From Frankia sp. R82 (GTDB taxonomy: Bacteria; Actinomycetota; Actinomycetes; Frankiales; Frankiaceae), in contig NZ_JAMQQG010000001.1 of assembly GCF_023716925.1 (NCBI RefSeq), forward strand, positions 19,785-83,784: DNA of 64,000 bases, read 5' to 3'. The position numbers and the translations under genes are program-made. The notes under the pieces were generated by a model. The model made no database searches. It was not told where the DNA came from and worked only from the letters and a program-made list of their open reading frames with translations. Below are positions 43,145 through 52,177 of the stretch, one piece after another. The first letter of the stretch is position 1. The number at the start of each line of letters is the position of its first letter.

Positions 43145-43825
43145 GTGACGGATACCGACTTGACCCATTACTTTCCGAGTATGCGGATCGATCTCACCCT
43201 GCGCACGGACGCGGCGATGGCGCCCGAGGTCATGCTGGGCGGAGATAACCCGACTATCGACCGGTCCGTGCTGCGGGTGCTTGTTGTTCTGGTTGTGCTG
43301 CTCAGTGCGGTGGCCGCCTTTGCCGTCGGGGGGCTCGTCGCGCTCTCGCAGCAACGGGCGGCTTCCTCCTCCGACCGCGCTGGCAGTGGTGCTGGGGGCG
43401 GAGACGAGGACGGCAGGGATGGCGCCGGCGGTGGCGACGGTGGCGGTGGCGGTGGCGGTGAGAACGGTGTGGCGGTGTCGGCGGCTGCGGCCAGTGAGAT
43501 CGGTCGGCTGGTGAAGGCGGATGACCTGACGGCGAGCAGGCCGCTGGCCGGGCGGATTCCGCTGGCCATCACACCGGCACCGCGCACGGCGAGACCCCGC
43601 ACGGCGACACCACGGGATCCGGGTGACGTCAAACAGGCCGTGGCGACGGCGGGGACCGCTGCGGCGACGTCGCGAGCTGCGGCGACGTCGCGAGCTGCGG
43701 CGCCGGTGCCGGTGCGGAGCGCGGGAGCAGCGGGTCCGGCGGTGCCGACGCCCCGCTGTACGCAGGCCACCACGCGGGCCATCACAGGGTCGGGCCCGCC
43801 CGTTCCGATCTTCCCGCTCTGCTGA
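43145..43825 (+). CDS. Hypothetical single-pass membrane protein
   Basis: A protein of up to 226 residues with no family I know. One hydrophobic segment (VLRVLVVLVVLLSAVAAFAV) near residue 45 is followed by a Gly/Asp-rich run and a long Ala/Thr/Arg/Pro-rich part, probably exported and disordered, ending VPIFPLC. The start is doubtful: GTG 43145, ATG 43181 and a later ATG are all possible and none has a good SD. Low sequence complexity after the helix lowers confidence. Codon use and uninterrupted reading frame keep it a candidate gene. Confidence 0.45.
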   Translation: MTDTDLTHYFPSMRIDLTLRTDAAMAPEVMLGGDNPTIDRSVLRVLVVLVVLLSAVAAFAVGGLVALSQQRAASSSDRAGSGAGGGDEDGRDGAGGGDGGGGGGGENGVAVSAAAASEIGRLVKADDLTASRPLAGRIPLAITPAPRTARPRTATPRDPGDVKQAVATAGTAAATSRAAATSRAAAPVPVRSAGAAGPAVPTPRCTQATTRAITGSGPPVPIFPLC

Positions 43826-43928
43826 GGTGCTGACCGCATCTCACGGATCCGCAGGCCAGGTGCCAGACCCACGGGGTGCCGGGCGAGGTGAGGTACCGGC
43901 CGGGCCGGGTGCGGAGCCGAGGCGAGAC

Positions 43929-44579
43929 TCAGCTGGCGGGCTGGGGTGGGTGCCAGTTCGGGGAGCGGCCGGACAGGGCGACCAGACGGGTCCACTCGTC
44001 GGCGTCGGGGGGCACGGTGACGGGGTCGGCGAAGATGCCGACGACGCGCCAGGCGTCGATCTGGCGGGCGAGGGTGTGCTGCACCCAGCGGACGAGATCA
44101 CGGTTGCTGCCCACCGTGCGTGCCGAGGTGCTGTCGCCGGGGAGTCGACCGGCCTCGTCGACGGCGCGGGCGAGATCCCAGCTGTGCAGAAGCAGGTCGG
44201 CGGTGAGCTGGAAGGCGTACTCGTCCGCGGGGGTGGGGCCGAACGAGAGCACGGGACTGCGCGCCCAGACGTCCTGCCGGTTCCAGGCGGCGCGGGACTG
44301 CCGGGCGGTCGCGCTCCAGACGCTGACCGGGTCGGTACCGAGCTGGTCGCCGTCGAAGCGGCGTCCGATGTCCTCGCGGGTGAGGCCCGCCAGCAGCGGC
44401 GGAACCCACAGATGTTCGACGGTCAGGTGGTTGACCAGCGCGCGGACGTTCCAGTCCCGGCAGGGGGTCGGGGCGTCCCAGGCGTTCTCGGGCACCGCGC
44501 GGACCTGGATGTCGAAGATGTCCATCGCCCAGTCCAGCCACTCCCGACGTTCCGTGGCGGACAGCATGCCGCTCACCAT
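43929..44579 (-). CDS. TIGR03086/maleylpyruvate isomerase-type (DinB-like) protein
   Basis: A 216-residue four-helix metal-binding protein of the mycothiol-dependent-isomerase-like group. AVPENAWDAPTPCRDWNVRA followed by LVNHLTVEHLWVPPLLAG is its hallmark, with metal-ligand histidines in NHLTVEH and LLLHSWDLARAV. Actinobacterial members act with mycothiol on small electrophiles or are uncharacterised. Start choice is uncertain among ATG 44579 (GGAG abuts it), GTG 44576 and ATG 44567 (GGTGAG upstream). It is convergent with the hypothetical membrane protein gene. Confidence 0.8.
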   Translation of the reverse strand: MVSGMLSATERREWLDWAMDIFDIQVRAVPENAWDAPTPCRDWNVRALVNHLTVEHLWVPPLLAGLTREDIGRRFDGDQLGTDPVSVWSATARQSRAAWNRQDVWARSPVLSFGPTPADEYAFQLTADLLLHSWDLARAVDEAGRLPGDSTSARTVGSNRDLVRWVQHTLARQIDAWRVVGIFADPVTVPPDADEWTRLVALSGRSPNWHPPQPAS

Positions 44580-44880
44580 CTCCAGGTGCCCCCTTCGGCG
44601 CCGCATCCCGGCTCTGGACGTCCCGGAACCTCGGCCTCAGCACCGCCGCACGGTTACCGACCTGCGGCCGAACCGGCACTGAGCTGCCACCGAGCATTCG
44701 TGGACCCGGCAACCTGCCTACCCGCCGGCAGCGGGCCTCCAACCCCTGGCATCCAGGCGATGACCCTCCGTAAATACTTCGTGGCGGACCCGGGCTGTTT
44801 CTCCCCCACACGGCACTAGGCACCATCCGGCGCGCGGCACTCATCCGGCGCACATCGGCCGCCTGTCATCATCTCCCCTC
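44580..44880. other. Divergent intergenic region, nothing recognised
   Basis: A 301-bp gap between the isomerase-like gene and the glycosyltransferase, which diverge from it. Short ATCCGGCGC direct repeats occur near 44827 and 44845. No promoter pair is clear. Confidence 0.4.
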
Positions 44881-46260
44881 ATGGATGGTCGCCGACTGCC
44901 GTCACAACCCGTCACCCGGGACGACGCCTGCCGCCCACATCCCACGGCACCGGCAGGCGCCCTGATCCCACGGACGCTGGTCGTCGCGGACAAGTTTCCG
45001 CCGGTGCTCGGCGGCATCCAGACCTTCGCCTGTCACCTCACCGCGGGCCTGCCCGCCGACCGGGTGATCGTCGTCGCGCCGACCGCGCCCGGCGCCGCCG
45101 AGTTCGACCGCACCCTGCCGTTCCCCGTGGTCCGCATCGGCGAACGGGTGGTGACCTCCCGGCAGTCCCGGCGGGTGCTGGCCGACCTGGTCCGCACCGA
45201 GGGCTGCGAGGCCGCCTGGTTTCCGACCTCGGCACCGTACGGCCTGCTCGCCCCGGTGCTGCGGGAGGCCGGTGTGCGGCGGGTCGTGTCGTCCAGCCAT
45301 GGGCACGAGGTGGCCTGGTCGCGACTGCCGGTCGGCTGGTCGCTGGTGCGCAGCTGCGCCGCCCGCGCCGACGTGTTCACCTACCTGACGTCGTTCACCC
45401 GGCGGCGGCTGGCCGCGGTCGCCCCGAACGGCACGGCCATGGCACGCCTGACCGGCGGGGTCGACGTCGACCGGTTCCATCCCGGGGCCGGCGGCGACGA
45501 GGTTCGCCGGGCGCTGGGCTGGTCGGACCGTCCGGTGGTCATCTGCGTGGCGCGGATGGTGCCCCGCAAGGGCCAGGACATGCTGATCCGCGGCTGGCCG
45601 GCGGTGCGCCGGCGCCACCCGGGCGCCCGGCTGTTGCTGGTCGGGCAGGGCCCGGCCGAGAACCGGCTGCGGCAGCTTGCCCGGCGGGTCGGGGTGGCCG
45701 ACGAGGTCCACTTCGCCGGAGCGATCCCCGACCAGGACCTGCCCGCCTACCTCGACGCCGCCGACGTGTTCGCCATGCCGTCGCGCACCCGCTGGCTTGG
45801 CCTGGACCTCGAGGGCCTCGGTCTATCGTCCCTGGAAGGCGCCGCCAGCGGCCTGCCGGTGATCACCGGTGCCCAGGGTGGCGCCCCCGACGTCGTCCTG
45901 CCCGGACGCACCGGCACCGTCGTCGACGGACGGGACGTGGGCGCCGTGACCGGCGCCGTCCTCGACCTGCTCGACGATCCCGACCGGGCCGCCCGGATGG
46001 GTCTCGCCGGCCGGGAGTGGATGCGCACCGCCTGGAGCTGGGAGCAGCTGAGCGGACGGCTCGCCCGCATCCTCGCCGACCAGCCCGTCGACGACCACCT
46101 GACCGACCAGATCATCGACCGCGCCGCCATCTCCCCCGCAACCGACACCACCCCCACGGACAGCACCTCCCCGGACAGCACCCCCACGGACAGCACCCCC
46201 GCGGACGACGCCGCCGGGCAGCTCCTCCCGGACCGCGTCGACGCCGGCCAGCACCGGTGA
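44881..46260 (+). CDS. Glycosyltransferase family 4, PimB-like
   Basis: A 459-residue GT-B glycosyltransferase. LVVADKFPPVLGGIQTFACH opens the N-terminal domain, as in the mannosyltransferase that adds the second mannose to phosphatidylinositol mannoside (PimB). The C-terminal GT4 motifs are VICVARMVPRKGQDMLIRGW, LLLVGQGPAENRLRQLARRV, and GLSSLEGAASGLPVITG (E-x7-E nucleotide-sugar motif). The final 60 residues are Thr/Pro/Asp-rich repeats. No SD precedes the ATG, and starts further in are possible. Its stop overlaps the start of a UPF0104 membrane protein (GTGA), so the pair probably makes and moves a glycolipid. Donor and acceptor are inferred. Confidence 0.8.
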   Translation: MDGRRLPSQPVTRDDACRPHPTAPAGALIPRTLVVADKFPPVLGGIQTFACHLTAGLPADRVIVVAPTAPGAAEFDRTLPFPVVRIGERVVTSRQSRRVLADLVRTEGCEAAWFPTSAPYGLLAPVLREAGVRRVVSSSHGHEVAWSRLPVGWSLVRSCAARADVFTYLTSFTRRRLAAVAPNGTAMARLTGGVDVDRFHPGAGGDEVRRALGWSDRPVVICVARMVPRKGQDMLIRGWPAVRRRHPGARLLLVGQGPAENRLRQLARRVGVADEVHFAGAIPDQDLPAYLDAADVFAMPSRTRWLGLDLEGLGLSSLEGAASGLPVITGAQGGAPDVVLPGRTGTVVDGRDVGAVTGAVLDLLDDPDRAARMGLAGREWMRTAWSWEQLSGRLARILADQPVDDHLTDQIIDRAAISPATDTTPTDSTSPDSTPTDSTPADDAAGQLLPDRVDAGQHR

Positions 46261-47429
46261 CGCCCGCCCCCGCCAGACCCACGCCGGACGCCGTCCCGAC
46301 CGCGATCCCGGACGTCACGCGGGACGCGACGCCAGCCGCCACCCCGACCACGACCTCAGACGCCGGGCGGGACGAGACGCCGGGCGTCAGCCCGGCCAGC
46401 GCAGGTGAGGGGGTCGCGCCGGCACGCGGACGGTGGCGGGCAGTGCGACCGGCGCTGGCCTGTGTGGTGCCGGTGGTGATGGTCTGGTGGGTGGTGCGGT
46501 CCTGGTCGACCGTGCGGGGCGGGATGGTCGCGCTGGGCGGCGCACATCCTGGCTGGCTGATCGGCGCGCTGGTCGTCGCCCAGCTCACCTGGTTCGCCGG
46601 AGCGGCCTGTCAACAGGGGGCGGTGTCCCGGGCGCTGCCGGTCCGGCCGCTGCTGGCCGCGCAGGTCGCGGGCAGTGTGGCCAACCATGTGCTGCCGGCC
46701 GGCTTCGGGGTCGGCGCGGTGAAACTACGCTTCCTGCACCGGCACGGCTTCTCCCTGCCCGAGTCACTGACCGCCGTCGGTCTGGACGCGACCGCGGGCG
46801 TCACCACCCATCTCGCCGTCCTGCTCGCCCTGCTCGGCGGCGGCTTCCTGCCCGTCGACACCGCCCGTCTGCCCGACGGCGGGTCGGTGCTGTCCGCGGT
46901 GGCCGTGACCGCCGTGGTGACGGTCGGGGTGGTCACGGTGCTGGTGGCGATCGTGGCGTTACTCGGCCGGCTGGTTCCGGCCGTACGCCGGGGCGTGGCC
47001 GGCGTCCGCGTCCGGGTGGCGGCCCCTCTGCGCGGCCGGCTACGAACCCGGCTGCGCGCCCAGCTGTGCGGAGTGGGCGCCACCCTGCGCTCGCCGGGAC
47101 GCGCGGCACTGCTGTGGGGCGGATCAGCGGCGATCCCGCTCGTCCACGCCCTCACCCTGTGGGCGATCGTCCATGCGCTGCACCTGCCGCTCGGGATCGG
47201 TGCGGTGCTCACGCTCTACTACGTCGCCAGCACCGCCTCCGCGATGGTCCCGTCCCCGGGCGGCTTCGGCTCCCTGGACGCGGCCCTGGCTGCCGCGCTC
47301 ATCACCGCCGGCCAGACCCCTCAGGTCGCCCTCGGCGTGGTGCTCGGCTACCGCCTGGTCACCGTCTGGCTGCCGATGGCCCCATCCGCCTGCGTCCTGG
47401 CCGTCATGGTCCGCCGCGGCCAGCTCTGA
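46257..47429 (+). CDS. UPF0104 / lysylphosphatidylglycerol synthase TM-domain protein
   Basis: A 390-residue multi-pass membrane protein, after a disordered Thr/Pro-rich N-terminus of about 60 residues. Characteristic stretches are SVANHVLPAGFGVGAVKLRF, then VGLDATAGVTTHLAVLLALL, and near the C-terminus YYVASTASAMVPSPGGFGSLDAALAAAL with GVVLGYRLVTVWLP. These match the flippase-like membrane half of MprF and related UPF0104 proteins; the catalytic lysyltransferase half is absent. GTG at 46257 overlaps the glycosyltransferase stop. Likely handles a lipid-linked product of that enzyme. Confidence 0.85.
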   Translation: MTPAPARPTPDAVPTAIPDVTRDATPAATPTTTSDAGRDETPGVSPASAGEGVAPARGRWRAVRPALACVVPVVMVWWVVRSWSTVRGGMVALGGAHPGWLIGALVVAQLTWFAGAACQQGAVSRALPVRPLLAAQVAGSVANHVLPAGFGVGAVKLRFLHRHGFSLPESLTAVGLDATAGVTTHLAVLLALLGGGFLPVDTARLPDGGSVLSAVAVTAVVTVGVVTVLVAIVALLGRLVPAVRRGVAGVRVRVAAPLRGRLRTRLRAQLCGVGATLRSPGRAALLWGGSAAIPLVHALTLWAIVHALHLPLGIGAVLTLYYVASTASAMVPSPGGFGSLDAALAAALITAGQTPQVALGVVLGYRLVTVWLPMAPSACVLAVMVRRGQL

Positions 47430-47430
47430 C

Positions 47431-49536
47431 TCAGACCGTGGTGGGACGGTAGAGCCGGGCGTAGGCGCCGCCGGCGGCGAGCAGGTCGTGGTGGGTGCCA
47501 TGCTGCACGACCCGGCCGCGGTCGAGGACGTAGATGCGGTCGGCGTCGATCACCGTGGCCAGCCGGTGGGCGATGACCAGGCAGGTCCGTCCGACGGCGA
47601 GCCGGTCCAGGGCGGCGCGCACCGCCGCCTCGGAGACCGTGTCGAGTGCGGACGTGGCCTCGTCCAGCACCAGCACCTGCGGCGACTGCAGCAGGACCCG
47701 GGCGATGGCCAGCCGCTGACGCTCCCCGCCGGACAGCCGGTAGCCGCGGGCCCCCACCCGGGTTTCGAGCCCCTCGGGCAGCCGTTCGACCAGCGCGGAC
47801 AGGTAGGCGGCGTCGAGGGCGGCCCGCAGCTCGTCGTCGGTGGCGTCGAGCCGGCCGTACCGCAGGTTCGCGGCGATCGTGTCGTGGAACAGGTGCGGAT
47901 CCTGCGGGACCACGCCGACCTGCGCGTGCAGCCTGGACGGCGCGATGTCGTCGAGCCCGACCCCGCCGAGCCGCACGGATCCCCGCTGCGGCCGGTGCAT
48001 CCCGCTGGCGAGATAGGCGATCGTCGTCTTGCCCGCCCCGCTGGCCCCGACCACCGCCGTCGTCGTCCCCGCCGCGACCCGCAACGTCACCCCGCGCAGG
48101 TCCCACCCGGCGTCCTCGACGGCTTCCGCCGCACTGTCGGCACCGTTCTCGGCACCGCTCTCGGCACCGCTCTCGCCGGTGGCCCGGTCGTAGGCGAACC
48201 ACACGTCCTCCAACGCCAGCTCCAGTCCGAGCGCGGTACCGGACTCGTCCCGAGGATCACCGGCTACGACCGGCGCCGGTTCGCGGGGCACGGCCAGAGC
48301 CGGAGCCGGGGCCGGGTCGAAGCGGGCGCGGATCTCGTCTTCGGGGACGTCCAACAGGGCGAAGATGCGGCGGAAGGCGGCGCCGGCGCCGGCGAGCTCG
48401 GTACGCAGGTCGATCGCGGACGACAGCGGGCCGAACGACACCAGCAGGGCCCCGCCGAGCGCGGCGACCGTGCCCAGGGTGGTCCGCTCGGACGAGACCA
48501 GCCAGGCGCCGAGCGCCACGACCACCGTCATCGTCGCCACGATGCCGAGGTTGACCAGGAACCGGACCCGGGACGTCAGCCGGGCCTGGTCACGCGAAGC
48601 GACGATCAGCTCGGTGCCGGCAGCGTCGAACCAGGCCCGTTCGTGGTCGACCCGGTCGAACAGCCGCACGTGCAGCGCACCCGACACCGACGCGGTGTCG
48701 GCCAGGCGCGCCATCAGCACCCCGTCGAGTTCCCGCTGGTGGCGGGACAGCTCCGCGAGGCGCCGGCGCCCCGAGCGGACCAGCAGCAGCGTCGCCGGCG
48801 CGAACACCATGACGGCGAGGCTGAGCCGCCAGTCCAGCACGAACACGACGACCGTGCCGACCGCGATGTCCGCCACCCGGCAGATCACCGCCTGCACCGT
48901 CGCGGAGATCGCGTTCTGCGCGGCCAGGACGTCGTTCGTCATCACCGTCATGACCTCGCCCGGCTGGCTGCGCGGGAAGAAGCTGAACGGCAGCCGCTGC
49001 AGATGGGTGTTGACCGTCTGCCGGATCCGGACCGACACCACCCCGCCGAGCCGGGCGATCAGCGCCATCCGCGCCGAGAGCACCGCGGACTCGAACACCA
49101 GCAGCGCCCCCAGCAGTCCGATCGGCCCGGCAAGATCGCGGACGTGGCCGCGGGGCAACGACACGTCGATGAGATGGCGCAGGACGAACGGTCCCGCGGC
49201 GACCGCCACCGACCCGATCACCGACAGCACGACGAGCACGGCGATGACCGGCCCCTGATCGGCGAAGAACCGTTCGGCCCGGCCTGCCGCGCCCACCCCG
49301 GTCAGCCGAGCGAGCATCCGCGCGTGCAGCCGGGTCACCCCCACCAACCGAGCGCCCGCCGGGCCCGCCGGGCCCGCCGACTGCCCCGCCCCATCGGCCA
49401 GGTGCGACCCGGTCCCCGGATGACTGGCGCGGATCGGATGACTGGACCCTGACGTAAGGGTCGGCTGCTGCGAGGTCACCGGAACGAGGCTAGTTCCCAC
49501 CGCCGCCACCCCATCAGCCCGGTCGGCGCCAGCCAT
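47431..49536 (-). CDS. ABC transporter, fused permease and ATPase (exporter type)
   Basis: A half-transporter of about 701 residues. After a Ser/Thr/Pro-rich N-terminus, six membrane helices lie at about residues 80-370, with RIRQTVNTHLQRLPFSFF and FPRSQPGEVMTVMTNDV as typical coupling motifs. The ATPase carries Walker A VVGASGAGKTTIAYL, Q-loop VVPQDPHLF, signature RLSGGERQRLAIAR, Walker B VLVLDEATSALD and switch His IAHRL. Exporters of this type dimerise to move lipids, peptides or drugs. Start is uncertain: ATG 49536, GTG 49479 or an earlier frame start at 49614. It is convergent with the UPF0104 gene with one base between stops. An Ala/Glu/Ser repeat lies before the ATPase. Confidence 0.9.
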   Translation of the reverse strand: MAGADRADGVAAVGTSLVPVTSQQPTLTSGSSHPIRASHPGTGSHLADGAGQSAGPAGPAGARLVGVTRLHARMLARLTGVGAAGRAERFFADQGPVIAVLVVLSVIGSVAVAAGPFVLRHLIDVSLPRGHVRDLAGPIGLLGALLVFESAVLSARMALIARLGGVVSVRIRQTVNTHLQRLPFSFFPRSQPGEVMTVMTNDVLAAQNAISATVQAVICRVADIAVGTVVVFVLDWRLSLAVMVFAPATLLLVRSGRRRLAELSRHQRELDGVLMARLADTASVSGALHVRLFDRVDHERAWFDAAGTELIVASRDQARLTSRVRFLVNLGIVATMTVVVALGAWLVSSERTTLGTVAALGGALLVSFGPLSSAIDLRTELAGAGAAFRRIFALLDVPEDEIRARFDPAPAPALAVPREPAPVVAGDPRDESGTALGLELALEDVWFAYDRATGESGAESGAENGADSAAEAVEDAGWDLRGVTLRVAAGTTTAVVGASGAGKTTIAYLASGMHRPQRGSVRLGGVGLDDIAPSRLHAQVGVVPQDPHLFHDTIAANLRYGRLDATDDELRAALDAAYLSALVERLPEGLETRVGARGYRLSGGERQRLAIARVLLQSPQVLVLDEATSALDTVSEAAVRAALDRLAVGRTCLVIAHRLATVIDADRIYVLDRGRVVQHGTHHDLLAAGGAYARLYRPTTV

Positions 49537-50322
49537 CCCGCCCCCACTCCCACGACGCCCCGCAACCGACCCCAAGCAGGATCCGCCCACCCGGGCCGCC
49601 GCGGGCGGGCACATCGGACATGATCACCCCCGCAATGGCCCATGTGCAGCCCGCACACCCGCGACCTCCGAAAAGGGCATCGCAAATCGAGACCATGATC
49701 GACGGATGGCCCGGCGCGGCGCGGCGCGGCCCGGCGCGGCCCGCACAAGCCGATACAGATGACCCTCGGCACTCGAAAGGCAACCCACAGCACCGAATCG
49801 ACGTTCCGTAACCATCGACCGGACGCACGTGCCGGCTCCGCGAACGGTCGCCGATGACCGAGCGGGCCACGGGTCCTTCTGTCGGGACGAAGCGGACAAA
49901 ATTTCGCCCTGACCCCTACAGAAGGACCACAAAGATCGACACGCCCGAGCGCGTAGACGGGCATGTCGGGACATAAAGGGTAGTCACGAAGCGTCACGGT
50001 GAAGAAGGAGGTGGACGGTCAGTCGCGGTACCGCGGCGGGGGGTTGAGTGTCGATGCGTGGTTACCTTTCGCATCCTTGGGAACACCCTGTGCGCACGCC
50101 CATCGGGTGGGGTGACGCGACCGGACCCGCGCGTCCACCGCTGTGGCCGCACCTCGCCGGAACCGCCACAGGTCTGCCGGCCGCATACACATCCGCAGGC
50201 CCGCAGGCCCGCAGGCCCGCCGATCCGCAGGTCCGCAGGTCCGCAGGTCCGCAGGTCCGCCGGCATCGCACGCGACCCACCCGGCCGGGGCCCGCCGAGG
50301 CGGGCCCGAAGAGGGGGAAACG
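49537..50322. other. Divergent intergenic region with GC repeats
   Basis: A 786-bp gap between the ABC exporter and the kelch gene. It contains a GGCGC-rich run at 49711-49745, a perfect 12-bp palindrome CGCGGTACCGCG at 50024-50035, and an octamer tandem array at 50195-50258 in the kelch leader. AAGGAGGT at about 50004-50011 is SD-like but leads to no convincing gene. Confidence 0.6.
50195..50258. repeat. 8-bp tandem array in the kelch gene leader
   Basis: Three copies of GCAGGCCC (50195-50218), one variant unit, then four copies of GCAGGTCC (50227-50258). It ends 64 bp before the kelch start. Slippage-prone position could affect transcription or mRNA structure. Confidence 0.9.
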
Positions 50323-52083
50323 ATGAGTTGGTCCCACACGTCCCGACGATGCGCCACCCGCGCGTTCGTCCTGTCCGCGACCCTCACGGCCGCACTGGCC
50401 ACACCCGGACTGATGGACGCGGCCATTGGCGCCACCGTGTTCCCGACCGTGCCCCCCGGCGCATCCTCGGACGTGTCCTCGGCGCCGGCACCCGGTTCCG
50501 GCACGAGCCAGACCTCCACCGATGCCCCCACCCCGGGTGGTACCGCCGACCCGGACGAGACCGCCAGCCCGACACAGAGCGCCAGCCCGACACAGAGCGC
50601 CAGCCCGGACGAGACCGCCAGCCCAGGTGGGCCTGCCAGCCCCGGGGCGTCCGGCGGAGCGGGTGCGGCCCCCGGTGGGGGCGCCACCGGCGCGGCCTGC
50701 CCGACCGTTGCGTCCACGTCCGGACCGCTGGGCACCTGGAAGCCGGTCGCCGAGCTGCCCGCCGCGGTCGCCGGACTTGCCAGCACCACCGGCTGCGACG
50801 GGAAGATCTACGCGATCGGCGGGCGCGCTCGGGCCTCGACGGCGGGCTCCCCCTCCACCGGCGCTCCCGGTGCCGGTGTCGCACCCGCGCCCACCGAATC
50901 CCCGACCCCGACCCCGACCTCCTCCTCGCCGAGCGGGACGGCCTCGCCAAGCCCGACGATCTCACCGAGCACCACGTCCTCGCCCACCACGACGGAATCG
51001 CCGGGCGCGGGTCCCGCCGGGCTTTCCGGCTCCGGACCGAGGATCATCCCCGGCGCGCTGACCGACGAGCCGGACGTCGGGTCGCTACCGAACGCGCCCG
51101 ACAGTGATTCGGCCACAGACCCCGACCAGCCGGCCACCCCCGGCACACCGTCCAGCCCGAACGGAACACCCACCCGTAGCGGGACAGCCACCCCGAGCGG
51201 GACGGCCACCCCGAGCGGGACGGCCACCCCGGGTGCGACCGGCAGCGCCTCGCCGAGCGGCGCGGCCGGCGCCGGAGCCGGCGCTGGAGCAGCGGCCGGC
51301 GCCGCAGCGGCGGGTGCCCCGGTGGGCACCGTGTCGGTGTTCGATCCGGCGTCGGGTGACTGGTCGGCCGCGGCCGGGCTGCCGACCCCGCGTACGGACC
51401 TGACGGCCGTCACCGGGGCGGACGGGCGGATCTACGCGATCGGTGGGCAGGACGCGGACGGCCCGACGAACACCGTCGAGGTGTACCAGCCGACCAGCGA
51501 CTCCTGGTCGGAGGCGACCGACCTGCCCGCCGCGATGGGCACGCCCCGGGGGGCCCGCGGTTCGGACGGACGGATCTACGTCCTGGACGGCGCGACGCTG
51601 GCGATCTACGACCCGGCCGCGAACGCCTGGTCGACCGCGCCGGCACCGCCGTCCGCGCTGGATGCCCCGGTTGTCGTCGCCCTGTCGGACGGACGGATCC
51701 TGGCTGCCGGCGGCTCCACCGACGGCACGTCCGTCCCGCGGGTGTCGTCGAAGGCGTACGTCTACACCCCCGGTACGGGCGGTGGTAGCGGCTCGTGGGC
51801 ACAGGTCGCCAGCCTGCCCACACCGGTCACCCGGGCGACCGGCGCGACTGGTCCGGACGGGCGGGTCTACGTCGTCGGGGGACGCGGTTCGGGCGGCGCG
51901 GTCGCCGAGGCCGTGCAGATCTACTCGCCGGACCGGGACGCCTGGGCCGCCGGTCCCGCCGGTGAGGCGTCCGACCGGGTGGACGCTGCCGCCACGACCG
52001 GTGGCGACGGTGAGGTCTACGTCCTGGGCGGCACGTCCGGCACCGGCCGGCCCGAGGCCACCGTGTCGGCGCTGTCCGACTGA
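50323..52083 (+). CDS. Secreted kelch-repeat protein
   Basis: A 586-residue exported protein. A signal peptide is visible: MSWSHTSRRCATRAFVLSAT followed by a hydrophobic run and a likely Ala-x-Ala cut near residue 33-38. A Thr/Ser/Pro-rich region follows. Kelch blades appear as TWKPVAELPAAVAGLASTTG with GKIYAIGG, then after a long insertion GDWSAAAGLPTPRTDLTAVT, DGRIYAIGGQDADG, DGRIYVLDG, DGRVYVVGGRGSGG and GEVYVLGG. The insertion of roughly 165 residues between blade one and the rest is Ser/Pro/Thr/Ala-rich with TPSGTA repeats. GAGGGG 5 bases before the ATG fixes the start. A cell-surface binding or carbohydrate-related role is only inferred. Confidence 0.85.
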   Translation: MSWSHTSRRCATRAFVLSATLTAALATPGLMDAAIGATVFPTVPPGASSDVSSAPAPGSGTSQTSTDAPTPGGTADPDETASPTQSASPTQSASPDETASPGGPASPGASGGAGAAPGGGATGAACPTVASTSGPLGTWKPVAELPAAVAGLASTTGCDGKIYAIGGRARASTAGSPSTGAPGAGVAPAPTESPTPTPTSSSPSGTASPSPTISPSTTSSPTTTESPGAGPAGLSGSGPRIIPGALTDEPDVGSLPNAPDSDSATDPDQPATPGTPSSPNGTPTRSGTATPSGTATPSGTATPGATGSASPSGAAGAGAGAGAAAGAAAAGAPVGTVSVFDPASGDWSAAAGLPTPRTDLTAVTGADGRIYAIGGQDADGPTNTVEVYQPTSDSWSEATDLPAAMGTPRGARGSDGRIYVLDGATLAIYDPAANAWSTAPAPPSALDAPVVVALSDGRILAAGGSTDGTSVPRVSSKAYVYTPGTGGGSGSWAQVASLPTPVTRATGATGPDGRVYVVGGRGSGGAVAEAVQIYSPDRDAWAAGPAGEASDRVDAAATTGGDGEVYVLGGTSGTGRPEATVSALSD

Positions 52084-52177
52084 ACCCGGACGATCATCCG
52101 ACCAGTGGGTGCGGACGGTCGTCCAACCGGGCCCGGACGGTCGAGGCCGGCCCAGCCGCGCCGCGTCCGGCGCCTGC

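Noticed and set aside
47173..49452. 759-codon open frame antisense to the ABC exporter
   Set aside because: Shadow of a gene with all ABC motifs intact.
49711..49745. Possible origin or attachment site in the GGCGC run
   Set aside because: Simple GC repeat with no DnaA-box cluster, tRNA end or integrase gene nearby.
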